64,000 nucleotides of DNA, from the NCBI RefSeq assembly GCF_018622995.1, contig NZ_CP076022.1, positions 2,170,001 to 2,234,000 on the forward strand, given 5' to 3'. Positions 26,372 through 35,101 of the stretch are shown here, piece by piece. This DNA comes from Arthrobacter jiangjiafuii. GTDB lineage: Bacteria; Actinomycetota; Actinomycetes; Actinomycetales; Micrococcaceae. Numbering within the stretch: the stretch's first letter is position 1; every line of letters starts with the position of its first letter. Under the pieces are notes generated by a model, which made no database searches, was not told the DNA's origin, and saw only the letters and a program-made list of their open reading frames with translations. Position numbers and translations under genes: made by a program.

Positions 26372-27421
26372 CTAGCTGCCGGCGGAAACCGCAGGCGTTC
26401 CGGAGGAGGCTTCGTCGGCAATTGCCGCCGCTTCCTTGGCCTCCTGCGCCCGCCGGTCCGCCACACGCTTGGCCTGCCGGACGATTTCGGGCTCGTTGCG
26501 CCGCAGCCAGGCGTACATCGGTGCAGCCACGAAGATGGTGGCCACGGTGCCCAGGATGATGCCGATGAACAGCGCCAGCGACAGATCCTTCAGGGTGCCC
26601 GCACCGAGCAGGAATGCGCCGATGAACAGCACGGATGCGACCGGCAGGACGGCCACCACCGAGGTGTTGATGGACCGCACCAGGGTTTGGTTCACCGCCA
26701 GGTTCACCTGTTCCATGAAGGTGCGCTTGGTGCTCTTGTCCAGGTTCCTGGTGTTTTCCCGGACCTTGTCGAAGACCACCACCGTGTCATACAGGGAGTA
26801 GCTCAGCACCGTCAGGAAACCGATAATGGCCGACGGCGTCACTTCGAATCCACTGAGGGAATACAGGCCGGCCGTGGTCACCATGACCACCAGCAGGGCG
26901 GTGACAGCGGCGAGCGACATTTTCCAGGTACGGAAGTACAGGGCCATCAGCACGGCGGCCAGTGCCACGAAGACAATCAACCCGATCAGGGCCTGCCGGC
27001 TCACATCCTGGCCCCAGGTGGGGCCGATGAACGTGGAGGTGACCTGGTCTTCGTTCACGTCGTAGGCGTCGGCCAGGTTGCCCTTGATTTCCAGGGTCTG
27101 GTCGTCGCTGAGCTGCTCGGTCTGCACCCGGATGGTGCCGGGCGCGATGTTGGTGATGCGTGCCTCGCTGGCCACGTCGCCAACCGCTTCTTCGCCGGTG
27201 GTGATGTCGGTGTTGGCTGCACCGGAGACGGTGAATTCAGAGCCGCCCCGGAAGTCGATGCCGAGGTTGAACCCGCCCTTGACCACCGGAACGAGGATGG
27301 AGAGGATGACGGCGACGGCGGCAATCAGGAACCAAAGCCTGGCCTTGGGCACAAACGGGTAGGAACGCTTGCCGGTGTAAAGCTCGTTGCCGAAAGTGGC
27401 AAATCTGGGCAGCTTGCTCAT
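26372..27421 (-). CDS. secF: Protein translocase subunit SecF
   Basis: 349-residue RND-fold membrane protein that works with SecD to drive late steps of Sec-dependent export using the proton gradient. Six membrane helices. The first is at about residues 27-46 and is followed by the family signature LGIDFRGGSEF. A periplasmic-side loop leads into helices 2-6 with GLIVFVALAAVLMALYF, TVLSYSLYDTVVVFDKVREN and RSINTSVVAVLPV. The C-terminal tail is charged. Start ATG 27421, 2 bp after the secD stop. Confidence 0.97.
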   Translation of the reverse strand: MSKLPRFATFGNELYTGKRSYPFVPKARLWFLIAAVAVILSILVPVVKGGFNLGIDFRGGSEFTVSGAANTDITTGEEAVGDVASEARITNIAPGTIRVQTEQLSDDQTLEIKGNLADAYDVNEDQVTSTFIGPTWGQDVSRQALIGLIVFVALAAVLMALYFRTWKMSLAAVTALLVVMVTTAGLYSLSGFEVTPSAIIGFLTVLSYSLYDTVVVFDKVRENTRNLDKSTKRTFMEQVNLAVNQTLVRSINTSVVAVLPVASVLFIGAFLLGAGTLKDLSLALFIGIILGTVATIFVAAPMYAWLRRNEPEIVRQAKRVADRRAQEAKEAAAIADEASSGTPAVSAGS

Positions 27422-27423
27422 TC

Positions 27424-29139
27424 CTAGCCCTCCTTTTCTGTGCTGGGACCGGATCCGGCCAGTGAATCCTGCTTTTCGGCCAGGCGTCGCTCGGCAATGG
27501 TCATGCGCCGCTCGGCCTCCTTCGCTGCTGCCTTGTTCTTGGTGCGCACCGGGGCTGCACCCGGTTCCCGGATCCGTCCGGCGCCGCGGTACAGCGGCAC
27601 CGCACCCAGGCGGGTGGTGTCCAGCCCGGACCACTTATGGCCCTCGCCGAAGAACTTGGTCTTCGCGAGCAGCACCATGGTCGGATGCGTGAACATGAAC
27701 ACCACAATCAGGTCGGCTACTGCCGTCAGGCCCAGGGTGAAGGCGAAGCCGCGGACGTTGCCCACGGCCACGAAGTAGAGCACGACGGCGGCGAGGATGT
27801 TCACTGCCTTGGAGGCCAGGACCGTGCGCTTGGCGCGCTTCCAGCCGTTGTCGACGGCGGAAACCAGCCCGCGCCCGTCGCGCAGTTCATCGCGGATGCG
27901 TTCGAAGTACACGATGAAGGAGTCTGCGGTCTGGCCGATGGCAACGATCAAACCTGCCACGCCGGCAAGTGAGAGGCGGTAGTTCTGCGACCAGCCCAGC
28001 AGGCAGATGGCCAGGTAGGTCAGGACGCCGGCCACCACCAGCGAGATGATCGTGACGAAGCCCAGGGCGCGGTACTGGAACAGCGAGTAGACCGCCACCA
28101 GGGCCAGGCCGATGAGGCCGGCGACGAGGCCCATCTTGAGCTGGTCGGCGCCCAGGGTTGCCGAGACCTGCTGCTCGCTCTGGATCTCGAAGCTGATCGG
28201 CAGTGCACCGTACTTCAGCTGCTCGGAGAGCGCCTTCGCGGATTCCTGCGTGAAGTTGCCGGTGATGCGGGGCTTTCCGTCGGTGATGACGCCCTGCACG
28301 GTGGGAGCGGAGATGACCTGGCCGTCCAGCACAATGGCGAACTGGTTGTGCGGGTCACCCTGCTGGAAGGCAAAGAGCCGTTCGGTCACGGTGCGGAAGG
28401 TGGAGGTGCCTTCGCCGTTGAACTCGATGTTCACGCCCCACTCGTTGATCGAGGCGCCCTGGCCGCTCTGGGACATGCCGAAGGTGGCGTCGGCAATGTT
28501 GGAGCCGGGAACTTCCACCGGACCAAGAATGTACTTCGCCCCGGTGCCCGGTTCGCAGGTGATCAGCGGCTGGTCGGCCGGAGCCGCTTCCGTCGATGCT
28601 TCCAGCGTGGCCGGATCCATGCAGTTGGTGCTCTCAAATTCGCGGTACAGCTCGGGGGTGATCCAGTTGTCGTCCGAGGCGTTGGCCGGTTCCGCGGCAG
28701 GCGCCGGAAGCTGTTCTTCCGGAAGCGGCGTCTCGACGGGGCCGCCGGCGGCGATCGCGAGGACCGGCCGGAATTCCATCTGGGCCGAGGCCTGGATCAG
28801 GTCACGCGTTTCGGCGGACGGAACTCCAGGCAGTGACACCACAACGTTGCGCCCGGACTGGGTGGTGATCTCCGCTTCGGAAACACCGCTGCCGTCCACA
28901 CGCTGGCGGATGATCTCCACCGCCTGGTCCAGCTGTTCCTGGGTGATTTCGGAGCCGCCCTGCACCTGCGGGGCGAGGATCATTTCCGTGCCGCCCTCGA
29001 GGTCAAGGGCAAGTTTGGGGGTCCAGCTGGCGTTGCTCCACATGGAACCGCCGCCGAGCAAAAGGGCCAGAGCAGCAAAAATGACGCCCAACCAGAGGAG
29101 CGTCTTTTTTGCGGCCGAGCCGGGGCCGGTACGAGGCAT
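27424..29139 (-). CDS. secD: Protein translocase subunit SecD
   Basis: 571 residues, partner of SecF. The first membrane helix is at about residues 13-30, then LALDLEGGTEMILAP (family D1 motif) and the large extracytoplasmic P1 domain. That domain includes a variable low-complexity acidic insert around residues 135-160 (PLPEEQLPAPAAEPANASDD). The five-helix RND bundle has QTADSFIVYFERIRDELRDG and FTLGLTAVADLIVVFMFTHP. The C-terminus is long, basic and charged. It lies 92 bp downstream of yajC. Identity is certain. Confidence 0.97.
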   Translation of the reverse strand: MPRTGPGSAAKKTLLWLGVIFAALALLLGGGSMWSNASWTPKLALDLEGGTEMILAPQVQGGSEITQEQLDQAVEIIRQRVDGSGVSEAEITTQSGRNVVVSLPGVPSAETRDLIQASAQMEFRPVLAIAAGGPVETPLPEEQLPAPAAEPANASDDNWITPELYREFESTNCMDPATLEASTEAAPADQPLITCEPGTGAKYILGPVEVPGSNIADATFGMSQSGQGASINEWGVNIEFNGEGTSTFRTVTERLFAFQQGDPHNQFAIVLDGQVISAPTVQGVITDGKPRITGNFTQESAKALSEQLKYGALPISFEIQSEQQVSATLGADQLKMGLVAGLIGLALVAVYSLFQYRALGFVTIISLVVAGVLTYLAICLLGWSQNYRLSLAGVAGLIVAIGQTADSFIVYFERIRDELRDGRGLVSAVDNGWKRAKRTVLASKAVNILAAVVLYFVAVGNVRGFAFTLGLTAVADLIVVFMFTHPTMVLLAKTKFFGEGHKWSGLDTTRLGAVPLYRGAGRIREPGAAPVRTKNKAAAKEAERRMTIAERRLAEKQDSLAGSGPSTEKEG

Positions 29140-29231
29140 AGGGGATAGTCCTTATAGGGGTGAGACACCGGAGGCGTAGTTGACCCCGGCCAGCCTGCGG
29201 AAGGCCGTCCCTCCGCAGGCTCGTGGAGAGT

Positions 29232-29714
29232 CTAGTTCTCTTTGTTCTTTTCGAGGTTCAGGCGCTCGAGTGTTTCCTCGGGAGTCTCGTCGGCGCGGGA
29301 CACCGACTCGTTGCCGGTGAGGGTCCCTGAAGCGGCCGGGGCGTCGTCGTTCCGGTCAGCGGCAGTGATGGACGAGGCGTCGTCGGGAACAACCGGAGCG
29401 TCTTCGGCGGCAGCCGGCTCCTGGGTGACGACCTTCGTCAGTGCCTGCAGGTGAACGGTGGCGGTGTTGCCCGGGGACAGTTCCAGGACCGCTTTGTTTT
29501 CCTCGGAGTTGATGGAGAGGATGGTTCCGAACAGACCGAACTGGGTCATGACCTCGGTTCCGGGAACCATCTGGGTCCGCTGCTCCTGAACAGTCTTCTG
29601 CGTCTTCTTCTGCTTGCGGAACATCATGAAGATGAACAGTGCCAGCAGGATCGGCAGCAGCAGACTGGAGAACGTAAATCCGCCGGTGGTCTGTTCGGCG
29701 GTGTTTTGGGCCAT
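29232..29714 (-). CDS. yajC: Preprotein translocase subunit YajC
   Basis: 160 residues. Single membrane helix (about residues 16-33, SLLLPILLALFIFMMFRKQK) followed by the conserved YajC segment (MVPGTEVMTQFGLFGTILSI) and a long acidic Asp/Glu/Ala-rich tail from about residue 95 that is longer than in enteric homologues. It forms part of the SecDF-YajC accessory complex. The ATG at 29714 (MAQNTAEQ) has no recognisable Shine-Dalgarno, so translation may start on a leaderless or structured mRNA. Confidence 0.93.
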   Translation of the reverse strand: MAQNTAEQTTGGFTFSSLLLPILLALFIFMMFRKQKKTQKTVQEQRTQMVPGTEVMTQFGLFGTILSINSEENKAVLELSPGNTATVHLQALTKVVTQEPAAAEDAPVVPDDASSITAADRNDDAPAASGTLTGNESVSRADETPEETLERLNLEKNKEN

Positions 29715-29992
29715 GACGTTTAAGAACACAGAGTGGTTCCGTTTCTGTTGTGGAAATGATGTGCGGGTTGTACTGGAGCGGCAGCTTCGGCCGTGCCGGC
29801 GCCTGCCGCCTCGGAAAGCACCCGGGCGCAAGTGCCAGGGCCAACGAATGCCAGTCTAAGGTAAAACGCTCACGGCGGCGGATAAGTTTCTTCCCGCTCA
29901 GCATTGTCCTCCCGGAGCCCTCCGGCCTCAAGCCGGGGCGCGGCCTGGGGCCGGCGGGGTTTCCGGTGCCGGCGTTACGCGTTTTGGCCGGG

Positions 29993-31084
29993 TTACAGGC
30001 TGTCGGCGTCGGAATCTGCCGAGGTGTTGCTGCCCGGTCCGGAGAACATGTTCTCCGGCAGCCCGGCCGCAACGTGGTCGGGCATCTGCAGTCCCAGGTG
30101 CTCCCACGCTGCACGGGTGGCGACGCGGCCGCGCGGGGTCCGGCCCAGCAGCCCTTCGCGCACCAGATAGGGTTCGGCGACGGTTTCCACGGTCTCCGGT
30201 TCCTCGCCGACGGCGATGGCGAGCGTGGACAGGCCCACCGGTCCCCCGTTGAACTTGGTGATGAGCGCGCGGAGCACGGACCGGTCCAGCCGGTCCAGGC
30301 CGCGGGCATCCACTTCGTACATGTCCAGGGCTGCACCGGCCGTGCGTGCGTCGATCTGGTCCACGCCGTGTACCAGGGCCCAGTCCCGGACCCGCCGCAG
30401 CAGCCGGTTGGCGATGCGGGGCGTTCCCCGGGATCGGCCGGCAACTTCGGCGAAACCGGCCGAGTTGACCTTCATGTCCATCAGCATGGCCGAGCGGCGC
30501 AGCACCAGCTCCAGCTCGGCGGTGGAGTAGAACTCCAGGTGACCGGTGAAGCCGAAACGGTCCCGCAGCGGTCCGGGCAGCAGCCCGGCCCTGGTGGTGG
30601 CCCCCACCAGGGTGAAGGGCGGCAGGTCCAGCGGAATAGCGGTGGCGCCGGCGCCCTTGCCCACGATGATGTCGACCCGGAAGTCCTCCATCGCCATGTA
30701 GAGCATTTCCTCTGCCGGCCGGGACATCCGGTGGATTTCGTCGAGGAACAGCACCTCGCCTTCGGTGAGTGAGGACAGGATGGCTGCCAGGTCGCCGGCG
30801 TGCTGGATCGCCGGGCCCGAGGAGATACGCAGCGGCGCGTTCATCTCGGCGGCAATGATCATGGACAGTGTGGTCTTGCCCAGGCCCGGCGGGCCGGAAA
30901 GCAGCACATGGTCGGCGCTGCGGCCGCGCAGCCGGGAGGCCTCAAGGACCAGGGAAAGCTGCTCGCGGACCCGCTTCTGCCCCACGAAGTCGTCCAGGTT
31001 CTTGGGCCGCAGGGCGGCTTCGATCGCCTTGTCGTCCGGGTCAGGGGTGGCGGCAACCAGGCCGTCGCCGGGCTGGGCGCTCAC
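29993..31084 (-). CDS. ruvB: Holliday junction branch migration helicase RuvB
   Basis: 363-residue AAA+ motor that drives branch migration with RuvA. Walker [12 protein letters not shown] is near residue 66, Walker [10 protein letters not shown] near 118, then sensor [19 protein letters not shown] with the arginine finger, and the winged-helix C-terminus [16 protein letters not shown]. The tail after the conserved part ([13 protein letters not shown]) is acidic. A 20-bp perfect palindrome at 30039-30058 lies in the coding region for PENMFSG. The start is GTG 31084, one base after the ruvA stop. Confidence 0.97.
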   Translation of the reverse strand: MSAQPGDGLVAATPDPDDKAIEAALRPKNLDDFVGQKRVREQLSLVLEASRLRGRSADHVLLSGPPGLGKTTLSMIIAAEMNAPLRISSGPAIQHAGDLAAILSSLTEGEVLFLDEIHRMSRPAEEMLYMAMEDFRVDIIVGKGAGATAIPLDLPPFTLVGATTRAGLLPGPLRDRFGFTGHLEFYSTAELELVLRRSAMLMDMKVNSAGFAEVAGRSRGTPRIANRLLRRVRDWALVHGVDQIDARTAGAALDMYEVDARGLDRLDRSVLRALITKFNGGPVGLSTLAIAVGEEPETVETVAEPYLVREGLLGRTPRGRVATRAAWEHLGLQMPDHVAAGLPENMFSGPGSNTSADSDADSL

Positions 31085-31085
31085 G

Positions 31086-31715
31086 CTAGTTCACCTGCCG
31101 GCGGGGTGCGCGGGCGCGGGCGCCGTCGGTGCCCAGGCGGCGCAGCGTCAGTTTCAGGATTTCGCCCACGTTGCCGGCGGCGGCGATTTCCGGAGCCTCG
31201 GCGACGGCGGCGTCGATGGCCGCAGTGGCGTCCTTCTCCGTCCAGCCCAGGCCGGTCATGGCAGCCAGCACCTGGTCCTGCCAATGCGCGGCAGCGGGAT
31301 TTTCGGCAGTGCCGAGCGGCACCAGCTTGTCCGCCAGTTCCAGCACGATGCGGCGGGCGCCTTTGGGCCCGATGCCGGAAACCTTGCTGAAGGCCTTGTC
31401 GTCGCCGGTGGAAGCAGCCACACGGATGGCTTCCGGCGTGTGGACGGCCAGGACCCCCAGGGCGATCCGCGGGCCAACGCCGGAGACGCTGAGCAGGGTT
31501 TCAAAGACTTCGCGCTGGTCGGGGTCGGTGAAGCCGTAGAGGGTCATCGAGTCCTCGCGGACAATCATGGCCGTCTGGACCAGTGCTTCCCGGCCCACAT
31601 GCAGGGAGCCGAGGGTTTGCGGCGTGGCCTGGACCAGCATCCCCAAACCATTAACGTCGATCACTGCCGAGTGCAGGCCAACGTGCGTTACTGTCCCGCG
31701 CAGGGATGCGATCAT
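31086..31715 (-). CDS. ruvA: Holliday junction branch migration protein RuvA
   Basis: 209 residues. Domain I OB fold ([25 protein letters not shown]), domain II helix-hairpin-helix repeats ([31 protein letters not shown]), and domain III contacting RuvB. It forms the tetramer that holds the junction for RuvB. Directly upstream is a 112-bp gap after ruvC that contains a LexA-like sequence, so ruvAB may have its own damage-inducible promoter. Confidence 0.97.
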   Translation of the reverse strand: MIASLRGTVTHVGLHSAVIDVNGLGMLVQATPQTLGSLHVGREALVQTAMIVREDSMTLYGFTDPDQREVFETLLSVSGVGPRIALGVLAVHTPEAIRVAASTGDDKAFSKVSGIGPKGARRIVLELADKLVPLGTAENPAAAHWQDQVLAAMTGLGWTEKDATAAIDAAVAEAPEIAAAGNVGEILKLTLRRLGTDGARARAPRRQVN

Positions 31716-31736
31716 GACAAAACTCCAGGGGCTGTA

Positions 31737-31752
31737 TAGAACATATCTACGA
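31737..31752. promoter_or_regulatory. Degenerate LexA/SOS-box-like site upstream of ruvA
   Basis: The sequence TAGAACATATCTACGA lies 22-37 nt upstream of the ruvA start. It matches the actinobacterial SOS consensus TCGAAC-N4-GTTCGA at 9 of 12 fixed positions and is identical at 13 of 16 positions to the better box in front of the dnaE2 operon (53341-53356). Confidence 0.45.
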
Positions 31753-31827
31753 ATACCCTACTGTGCGCGGGGCGGATTCCCCGGTTCCGGCGCGCTGCGG
31801 AGCAGGCGGTCCGGGGTGTGCGCAGGC

Positions 31828-32433
31828 TCAGCGCCGGGCCCGGGCTTCGGCTTCGGCCCAGAGACGCTGGGCCGGGGTGAGGCCGGCGGTGGGCGGCCTG
31901 GCGATGGCCCGTGCGCCCGAGGCGGATCCCGCCGTCGTCTGTCCCGGTCCTGCCACGCCGCGCCGCCAGGCGTGCGTGAGGGCCAGCGCCAGGGCGTCGG
32001 CGGCATCTGCGGGTTTGGGCGGCGCGTCCAGCCGCAGGATTTTGGTGACCATTTTGCCCACGGCGTCCTTGTTGGCGCCGCCGGATCCCGTGACCGCCGC
32101 CTTGACCTCGGTGGGAGTGTGCAGGGCGACCGGGATGCCGCGGCGGGCAGCAGCCGCGATCACCACTCCGGAGGCCTGCGCGGTACCCATGACGGTGCTG
32201 ACATTGAGCTGGCTGAAAACCCGCTCCACGGCCAGGACATCGGGTTTGTGGGTGTCCAGCCAAAGATCGATTGCCTCGGCAATGACCAGCAGCCGCGCGT
32301 CCAGGGCGGTTCCCGCCTCGGTGCCGACCACGCCAACGGCCACCAAGGTGGCGCGGCGGTTGCGCTCGACGTCGACCACGCCCAGGCCGCACCGGGTCAG
32401 GCCCGGGTCAACACCCAGGACGCGCAGGCTCAC
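31828..32433 (-). CDS. ruvC: Crossover junction endodeoxyribonuclease RuvC
   Basis: 201-residue Holliday junction resolvase with an RNase H fold. The first catalytic Asp is in [15 protein letters not shown], the Glu in [10 protein letters not shown], and the last acidic pair in [15 protein letters not shown]. The C-terminus is extended by roughly 30 residues ([15 protein letters not shown]) relative to E. coli. The start is GTG, 7 bp after the yebC stop. Confidence 0.96.
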   Translation of the reverse strand: MSLRVLGVDPGLTRCGLGVVDVERNRRATLVAVGVVGTEAGTALDARLLVIAEAIDLWLDTHKPDVLAVERVFSQLNVSTVMGTAQASGVVIAAAARRGIPVALHTPTEVKAAVTGSGGANKDAVGKMVTKILRLDAPPKPADAADALALALTHAWRRGVAGPGQTTAGSASGARAIARPPTAGLTPAQRLWAEAEARARR

Positions 32434-32440
32434 CCGCGGC

Positions 32441-33196
32441 TCAGTCGTCTTCGAGCTGGGCGAAGACCTCGGCCGGAATGTCGGCGTTGGAGTACACGTT
32501 CTGGACGTCGTCCAGGTCCTCCACTGCGTCTACGAGCTTCAGGAACTTCCGGGCGTTGTCGGCGTCCAGCTCCACATGCATGGAGGGAAGGAACTCGGCT
32601 TCATCGGTGTCGTACTCGATGCCTGCCTCGTCGAGCGCGGCAACGACGGCCCGCAGGTCTGCTGCCTCGGAGACGATCTCGAAGTTCTCTCCGGATTCCT
32701 TGACCTCGTCGGCGCCGGCGTCGAGCACTGCCATCAGGAGGTCATCCTCGGTGAGGTCCTTCTTGGGCAGGGTCACCACGCCCTTGCGGGTGAACATGTA
32801 GGCCACCGATCCGGGGTCCCCCATGTTGCCGCCGTTGCGGGTCACCGCCAGGCGCACCTCGGAGGCGGCGCGGTTCTTGTTGTCGGTGAGGCACTCGATC
32901 AGCAGTGCGGTGCCCTGCGGGCCGTAGCCCTCGTACATGATGGTCTGGTAGTCGACCGCTTCACCCAGCAGGCCGGCGCCGCGCTTGACCGCGCGGTTGA
33001 TGTTGTCGATGGGAACAGAGGTTTTCTTGGCCTTCGAGACGGCGAGTTCCAGGCCGGGGTTCCCTGCCATGTCGGCGCCGCCGGCGCGGGCGGCAACTTC
33101 GATGTTCTTGATCAGCTTGGCGAACGACTTGGCACGCTTGGCGTCAACGACGGCCTTCTTGTGCTTGGTGGTTGCCCATTTAGAGTGGCCCGACAT
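32441..33196 (-). CDS. YebC/PmpR (TACO1) family protein
   Basis: 251 residues, full length. N-terminal [20 protein letters not shown] and the later blocks [39 protein letters not shown] and the acidic C-terminal domain are typical. YebC proteins were long called transcriptional regulators; recent work on the family supports a role in translation of proline-rich or hard stretches at the ribosome. It heads the yebC-ruvC-ruvA-ruvB series and has a long non-coding repeat-bearing region upstream. Confidence 0.95.
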   Translation of the reverse strand: MSGHSKWATTKHKKAVVDAKRAKSFAKLIKNIEVAARAGGADMAGNPGLELAVSKAKKTSVPIDNINRAVKRGAGLLGEAVDYQTIMYEGYGPQGTALLIECLTDNKNRAASEVRLAVTRNGGNMGDPGSVAYMFTRKGVVTLPKKDLTEDDLLMAVLDAGADEVKESGENFEIVSEAADLRAVVAALDEAGIEYDTDEAEFLPSMHVELDADNARKFLKLVDAVEDLDDVQNVYSNADIPAEVFAQLEDD

Positions 33197-33474
33197 GCTC
33201 TACGCTTCTCCTCTGATCATCTGGATAAAGGTTCGTGGACCTGAGCTTCCCCCGGCTGCTTCCGCATGGAAATCTCCGAAGGGAACGAGGTAGACAGCAG
33301 GTTTCCCGAACGCACTGCCCCAATTCTAGCGACTTCAACCGTCAGCAGGCGCATGACCGCGGCCTAAGTTCGATACCGCGGCCGGTGCCGGGGCCTGGTC
33401 CCGTGGCCTGCGGGTGGCTCAGCAAGGGTTCAGGAAGAGTCCGAGAACGGCCCGACGCCGGACAGTTGGGCGGC

Positions 33475-33732
33475 AAACGCGCCGCACCTGCCCTCTCGAC
33501 GCCAGGGGCCGGAGCGTGCCCGCCATACCTGCACACTCGGTGTCCGGAGCTGGCGCAAACCCGCTGTGCCTGCACCCTCGGCAGGAATTTTCCACGAGTG
33601 TGCAGATCTGCCGGGTTCGGCTTCTTCAGTGTGCAGATCTGGTGACTGGATCGCACCGATACCCGCCGTACCTGCCCTCTCGGCGCCGGGGACCTGCCCC
33701 AAACCCGCCGTACCTGCGCACTCGGCGTATCG
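33475..33732. repeat. Cluster of degenerate intergenic repeats (five direct, two variant inverted copies)
   Basis: Core unit CCGCCGTACCTGCACTCTCG appears with variations at about 33481-33500, 33520-33540, 33561-33580, 33663-33682 and 33705-33724, often preceded by CAAAC and followed by GCGCCGG. Two further copies carry AGTGTGCAGATCTG (33597-33610 and 33628-33641). They match the inverse orientation, with AGATCTG in place of the GTACCTG part. Spacing is irregular (about 40-45 bp within triplets), so it is not a CRISPR. It resembles a dispersed intergenic repeat family, which would be expected at other loci of the same genome. Confidence 0.7.
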
Positions 33733-33815
33733 AACCGCCGCCCTGCACGGATTGGACGCCGCCGGACCGCTGCGCGATGCGGCCTGCCGGGGAGGGCCGT
33801 GTGGGCTCGTTGCGA

Positions 33816-33821
33816 TATATT
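33816..33821 (+). promoter_or_regulatory. -10 element of murT, predicted leaderless transcript
   Basis: TATATT ends 8 nt before the murT ATG, so transcription should begin at or next to the A of the ATG. No Shine-Dalgarno precedes the start (only CATACACC), which agrees with leaderless translation, common in actinobacteria. No good -35 hexamer is visible. Confidence 0.55.
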
Positions 33822-33829
33822 CATACACC

Positions 33830-35101
33830 ATGAGTTCTTTCTCCATCCTGATTGGCAAGCTGGTCCGCAGTGCCTCAAAACTGCGCGGCGGCGGCTCTGC
33901 GCTGCCCGGTCTGGTGGTGGAGAAAATCGACCCGGATTTCATCCGCCGCACCCTGGCAGACCTGCCGCTGGGCGTGGCGGTGGTCTCCGGCACCAACGGC
34001 AAGACCACCACCACCAAGATGGTGGTTGAGCTGCTCGAATCCCAGGGCATGAAAGTCTTCACCAACCGCACCGGCAGCAACTTCACCCGCGGTGTCGCTG
34101 CGGCCCTGTTGGGCGAGGTGGACTGGCGCGGACGCCTGGATGCCGACGTCGCCGTCCTGGAACTGGACGAGGCGCACGCCGTGCACTTCGTGAAGCTGAT
34201 CGCGCCGCGCTATTCGCTGCTGCTGAACGTGCTCCGCGACCAGTTGGACCGTTTTGGCGAGATCGACAAGACCACACGGTTGCTCGAAGCCATTGCCCGG
34301 GCGACCACCGGCACCGTGGTGCTCAACCGCGAGGATCCGCGCGTTGCGTCCATCGCGGAGTCCCTGGACGGCCAGGACGTCCGCTACTTTGGCCTCGATT
34401 CCTCACTGCGCAGCACCTTCCCGAACGACGACGAGATGCGCGGCTCCAAGGCCGAGGCGCTGGCGGCGGTGCTTCCCGCCGACGTCGTCCTTGAACGCGT
34501 GTCCGAAACCGATGCCGACTTCCGCGTGGATGACGCGGTGGTCACCACCGGCCTGAAGCTGCGCGGGGTCTACAACATCTTCAACGCCGCCGCCGCACTG
34601 GCGCTGGCCCGCGTCATCACCGGTCCGCAGGTCAACTCCGAGACCCTGTTCACTGCCCTGGCGCAGGTGGAGCCGGCCTTCGGGCGCGGCGAATCCCTGG
34701 TGGTCAACGGGCAGCCGCTCGAGCTGGTGCTGGTGAAGAACCCCAGCGGCTTCCGGCTCGGGCTGAAGTCCTTCGCGGCGCACGGCTATTCGACCATGAT
34801 CGCGATCAACGACAACTATGCCGACGGCCGGGACATGTCCTGGCTGTGGGACGTGGATTTCGAAACCCTCGCCCAGGGCGGCGTGGACATGATCAGCGGA
34901 TCCCGCGCCTATGACATGGCCCTGCGCCTGAAGTACGACGATGTGCCGGTGGCGGACATTGATCCGGACATCACCGAGGCACTGAAGAAGTTCATCAGCG
35001 TTGCCGGCCAGAGCCCGATGCGGATCTTCTGCACCTACACGGCCATGCTCGCGGTGCGCCGGGAACTTTCCAAGATCACGACAGTAGAGGTGGTCTCATG
35101 A
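33830..35101 (+). CDS. murT: Lipid II isoglutaminyl synthase subunit MurT (Mur-ligase-like)
   Basis: 423 residues. With GatD it amidates the alpha-carboxyl of D-Glu in lipid II. Mur-ligase ATPase domain with P-loop VVSGTNGKTTTTKM (about residues 44-57), NRTGSNFTRGV and the acid LELDEAHAVHFVKLI. The middle and C-terminal DUF1727 regions contain YNIFNAAAALALA, NPSGFRLGLKS, INDNYADGRDMSWLWDVDFE and IFCTYTAMLAVRREL. The four-cysteine zinc ribbon found in firmicute MurT is absent; only one Cys occurs in the whole protein. Its stop overlaps the gatD start (ATGA). Confidence 0.94.
   Translation: MSSFSILIGKLVRSASKLRGGGSALPGLVVEKIDPDFIRRTLADLPLGVAVVSGTNGKTTTTKMVVELLESQGMKVFTNRTGSNFTRGVAAALLGEVDWRGRLDADVAVLELDEAHAVHFVKLIAPRYSLLLNVLRDQLDRFGEIDKTTRLLEAIARATTGTVVLNREDPRVASIAESLDGQDVRYFGLDSSLRSTFPNDDEMRGSKAEALAAVLPADVVLERVSETDADFRVDDAVVTTGLKLRGVYNIFNAAAALALARVITGPQVNSETLFTALAQVEPAFGRGESLVVNGQPLELVLVKNPSGFRLGLKSFAAHGYSTMIAINDNYADGRDMSWLWDVDFETLAQGGVDMISGSRAYDMALRLKYDDVPVADIDPDITEALKKFISVAGQSPMRIFCTYTAMLAVRRELSKITTVEVVS

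Larger units (their letters stand above)
33197..33829. other. 633-bp gene-free region between yebC and murT
   Basis: No convincing gene on either strand: the open frames here have no ribosome site and carry repeat-driven composition. The left part should contain the yebC promoter (minus strand). The middle (33475-33732) is a cluster of degenerate repeats and the right end is the murT promoter; both are listed separately. Confidence 0.7.

Noticed and set aside
30039-30058. Perfect 20-bp palindrome in ruvB containing GAACATGTTC, considered as a LexA site
   Set aside because: It lies inside the coding sequence near the 3' end, and the half-sites are spaced by 2 rather than 4 bases, so it does not fit the SOS consensus.
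33475-33732. Repeat cluster considered as a CRISPR array
   Set aside because: Units are short, degenerate, irregularly spaced and in both orientations, with no cas gene in the window.
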